Positions 63,171-64,000 of a stretch of 64,000 bases of DNA are shown here, piece after piece. The stretch is from an uncultured Paraprevotella sp. (GTDB taxonomy: Bacteria; Bacteroidota; Bacteroidia; Bacteroidales; Bacteroidaceae): NCBI GenBank assembly GCA_900546665.1, contig URDY01000005.1:94945-158944 (forward strand). Direction: 5' to 3'. Position numbers and translations under genes: made by a program. Every line of letters starts with the position of its first letter. Positions within the stretch are counted from its first letter, which is position 1. The notes below the pieces were generated by a model. It ran no database searches, was not told the DNA's origin, and saw nothing but the letters and a program-made list of their open reading frames with translations.

Positions 63171-63258
63171 AAAAAGTACCGGAACGAAAAAACGGATATT
63201 TTTGTTATATTTACTTACAAATTAAGAATTATTAACAAATAAATCATTGTCTACTTGA

Positions 63259-63275
63259 TGAAGGATAATCCTTCA
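63259..63275. repeat. TGAAGGAT-A-ATCCTTCA palindrome
   Basis: TGAAGGAT (63259-63266) and ATCCTTCA (63268-63275) are perfect complements around one A. The right arm contains the same CTTCAC box as the upstream cluster. Confidence 0.65.
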
Positions 63276-63365
63276 CCTATAACAAATTGATAATAAAGAA
63301 CATACAACAGTATTTGAAGAAGTGAAGATTTTTGTTAAGGTTTCATTCCGGGACTGGGTACGAAT

Positions 63366-63397
63366 AAACCCTGATAATCACCTGATTATCAGGGTTT
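63366..63397 (+). terminator. Strong intrinsic terminator
   Basis: AAACCCTGATAATC (63366-63379) and GATTATCAGGGTTT (63384-63397) form a perfect 14-base-pair stem with an ACCT loop, and TTTTCTGCTTTTAT at the 3' side. It has no gene directly upstream, so it may end an unannotated RNA from the repeat block. Confidence 0.75.
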
Positions 63398-63560
63398 TCT
63401 GCTTTTATAGGGCGTACTAAATGTGTACTGAATGACGAATACAAAGAAAAGGTGTACTTTAATAGTTTTCTTCCCCATATCTTTATAATTTCTTAACGCT
63501 TATCCTATCTTTTCTTCCTTATTATTGCCGATGTTTTCGGGAAAAGTGAGATTCTTACCT

Positions 63561-63568
63561 TATATTTG
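63561..63568 (+). promoter_or_regulatory. Promoter -7 box for the gene at the window end
   Basis: TATATTTG, an exact TAnnTTTG match, 28 bases before ATG 63597. GTTTTC near 63533 may serve as the -33 box. Confidence 0.6.
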
Positions 63569-63596
63569 TAGTAAGAACGTTTAAAGGCACACGATT

Positions 63597-64000
63597 ATGG
63601 AAAATCATATAGAAACCAATTTCAGAGAAATACAGAAGATATTAGATAGTTGTATAGCTCATGACTATAAAACTAAAGTAGATGCACTATTTTTAAAACG
63701 TGAATATTTGACGCAAGCCCAGCTAAAGGATTATTTGCGACAAGAAATTTTCCGTGTGACTGAAAATATTGTAGCCATCCAACAAAAATACCGTGTCGTG
63801 CGTAACATTGTATTGGACATGGATATTCCCGATTTTTTGTGGGAAAGTGGTTATTTTGAGGACTTGAATTCTGATGAAAGAAAAAAGTATATCGGTTTCC
63901 GCTGCTCTGATTTTGATATGGATGCATATTTGCATGAACCGTCCTGTTATGATGGGCGGCTTCCTTATTTGTCCATTATCGTTAATCTTGTCGTGCTTTC
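63597..64000 (+). CDS. Unrecognised protein, N-terminal part, runs off the window
   Basis: ATG 63597 opens a frame that stays open to the window end (134 codons seen). It begins MENHIETNFREIQKILDSCI and is charged and helical (YLTQAQLKDYLRQEIFRVTENIVAIQQKYRVVRN). A middle part with DMDIPDFLWESGYFEDLNSDE and CSDFDMDAYLHEPSCYDGRLPYL follows. There is no signal peptide. I do not recognise a family. It has its own -7 box and lies just after a repeat-rich block, a setting typical of accessory or mobile DNA. Codon choice is AT-richer than in the neighbouring chromosomal genes. Confidence 0.65.
   Translation, partial: MENHIETNFREIQKILDSCIAHDYKTKVDALFLKREYLTQAQLKDYLRQEIFRVTENIVAIQQKYRVVRNIVLDMDIPDFLWESGYFEDLNSDERKKYIGFRCSDFDMDAYLHEPSCYDGRLPYLSIIVNLVVL

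Noticed and set aside
62874..63225. Plus-strand frames of 64 and 106 codons in the repeat block
   Set aside because: They translate the CTTCAC boxes and poly-A arms (HLFTS, SKPYF repeats), have no promoter and no family match. The repeats explain them.
63341..63366. tRNA 3' end as integration target
   Set aside because: GGTTTCATTCCGGGACTGGG looks vaguely like a T-arm, but no cloverleaf or acceptor stem could be built.

Overview
The window is chromosomal DNA from a member of the Bacteroidales, most likely a gut Bacteroides, Phocaeicola or Prevotellaceae-type organism. Three observations support this. Promoters repeatedly fit the Bacteroidetes pattern (a TTTG-like -33 box about 20 bases before TAnnTTTG). 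Ribosome-binding sites are weak. Many protein families are Bacteroidetes-typical: DUF5686, XusB/DUF4374, DUF4105/Lnb-like, DUF6340-like, and a long SecA with a SEC-C tail. The genus cannot be fixed from the sequence alone. No rRNA, tRNA, CRISPR array, insertion sequence or intact integrase was recognised.

Layout. 1-3.3 kb: end of a sodium:solute symporter, a small GNAT acetyltransferase, and a long coiled-coil protein that appears split by a frameshift and carries a WYL-like domain. 3.5-7.2 kb: a PurF-family protein without the catalytic Cys, divergent from a DUF5686 outer-membrane protein. 7.3-13.4 kb: a six-gene minus-strand operon (omega-amidase-like nitrilase, IorA, IorB, aminotransferase, phenylacetate-CoA ligase, ACT-domain protein) that links aryl acids, arylpyruvates and aromatic amino acids. 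13.6-14.6 kb: a secreted GH43 enzyme. 14.8-15.0 kb: an unlisted 47-residue membrane peptide gene with its own promoter and terminator.

15-26.6 kb holds surface-polysaccharide functions: rfbC-rfbB, a 1211-residue secreted modular protein, a HAD phosphatase, a Wzc-type tyrosine autokinase, a divergent polyprenyl-phosphate sugar transferase and rfbA. 26.7-29.7 kb is a cell-division and RNA-decay group: an unknown protein, a ZapB-like coiled coil, ZapA and RNase Y. 29.9-38.6 kb (minus strand): an EamA transporter, an acidic hypothetical protein, a DUF6340-like lipoprotein, SecA, a catalytically degenerate alkaline-phosphatase-superfamily protein and an Lnb-like DUF4105 protein. 39-44.5 kb (plus strand) is envelope biogenesis: an outer-membrane barrel, LptC, a CNNM/CBS protein and a PpiD-like foldase.

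45.2-52.6 kb: an OmpA-family protein, a choloylglycine-hydrolase-family enzyme, a ZupT-like transporter, ClpB and a fragment of a 6-bladed propeller protein. 52.7-57.9 kb: a XusABC-type siderophore uptake operon (TonB receptor, DUF4374 lipoprotein, PepSY membrane protein), followed by an MFS exporter, a patatin phospholipase, an AI-2E family protein and a GHL10 glycosidase on the opposite strand. 62.7-63.6 kb has no clear gene but is dense in repeats: six CTTCAC boxes, a 21-base tandem array of inverted repeats, an odd-length palindrome and a strong terminator. An unrecognised gene then runs off the window end.

Read as pathways, the window combines envelope assembly (LptC, PpiD, SecA, OmpA), surface glycan export and its control (Wzc, rfb), iron-siderophore scavenging (Xus) and reductive aryl-acid assimilation. 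The best leads for new biology are the coiled-coil/WYL-like protein, the conserved-looking Cys-less PurF paralogue, the 47-residue peptide gene and the repeat-rich block at the right end.
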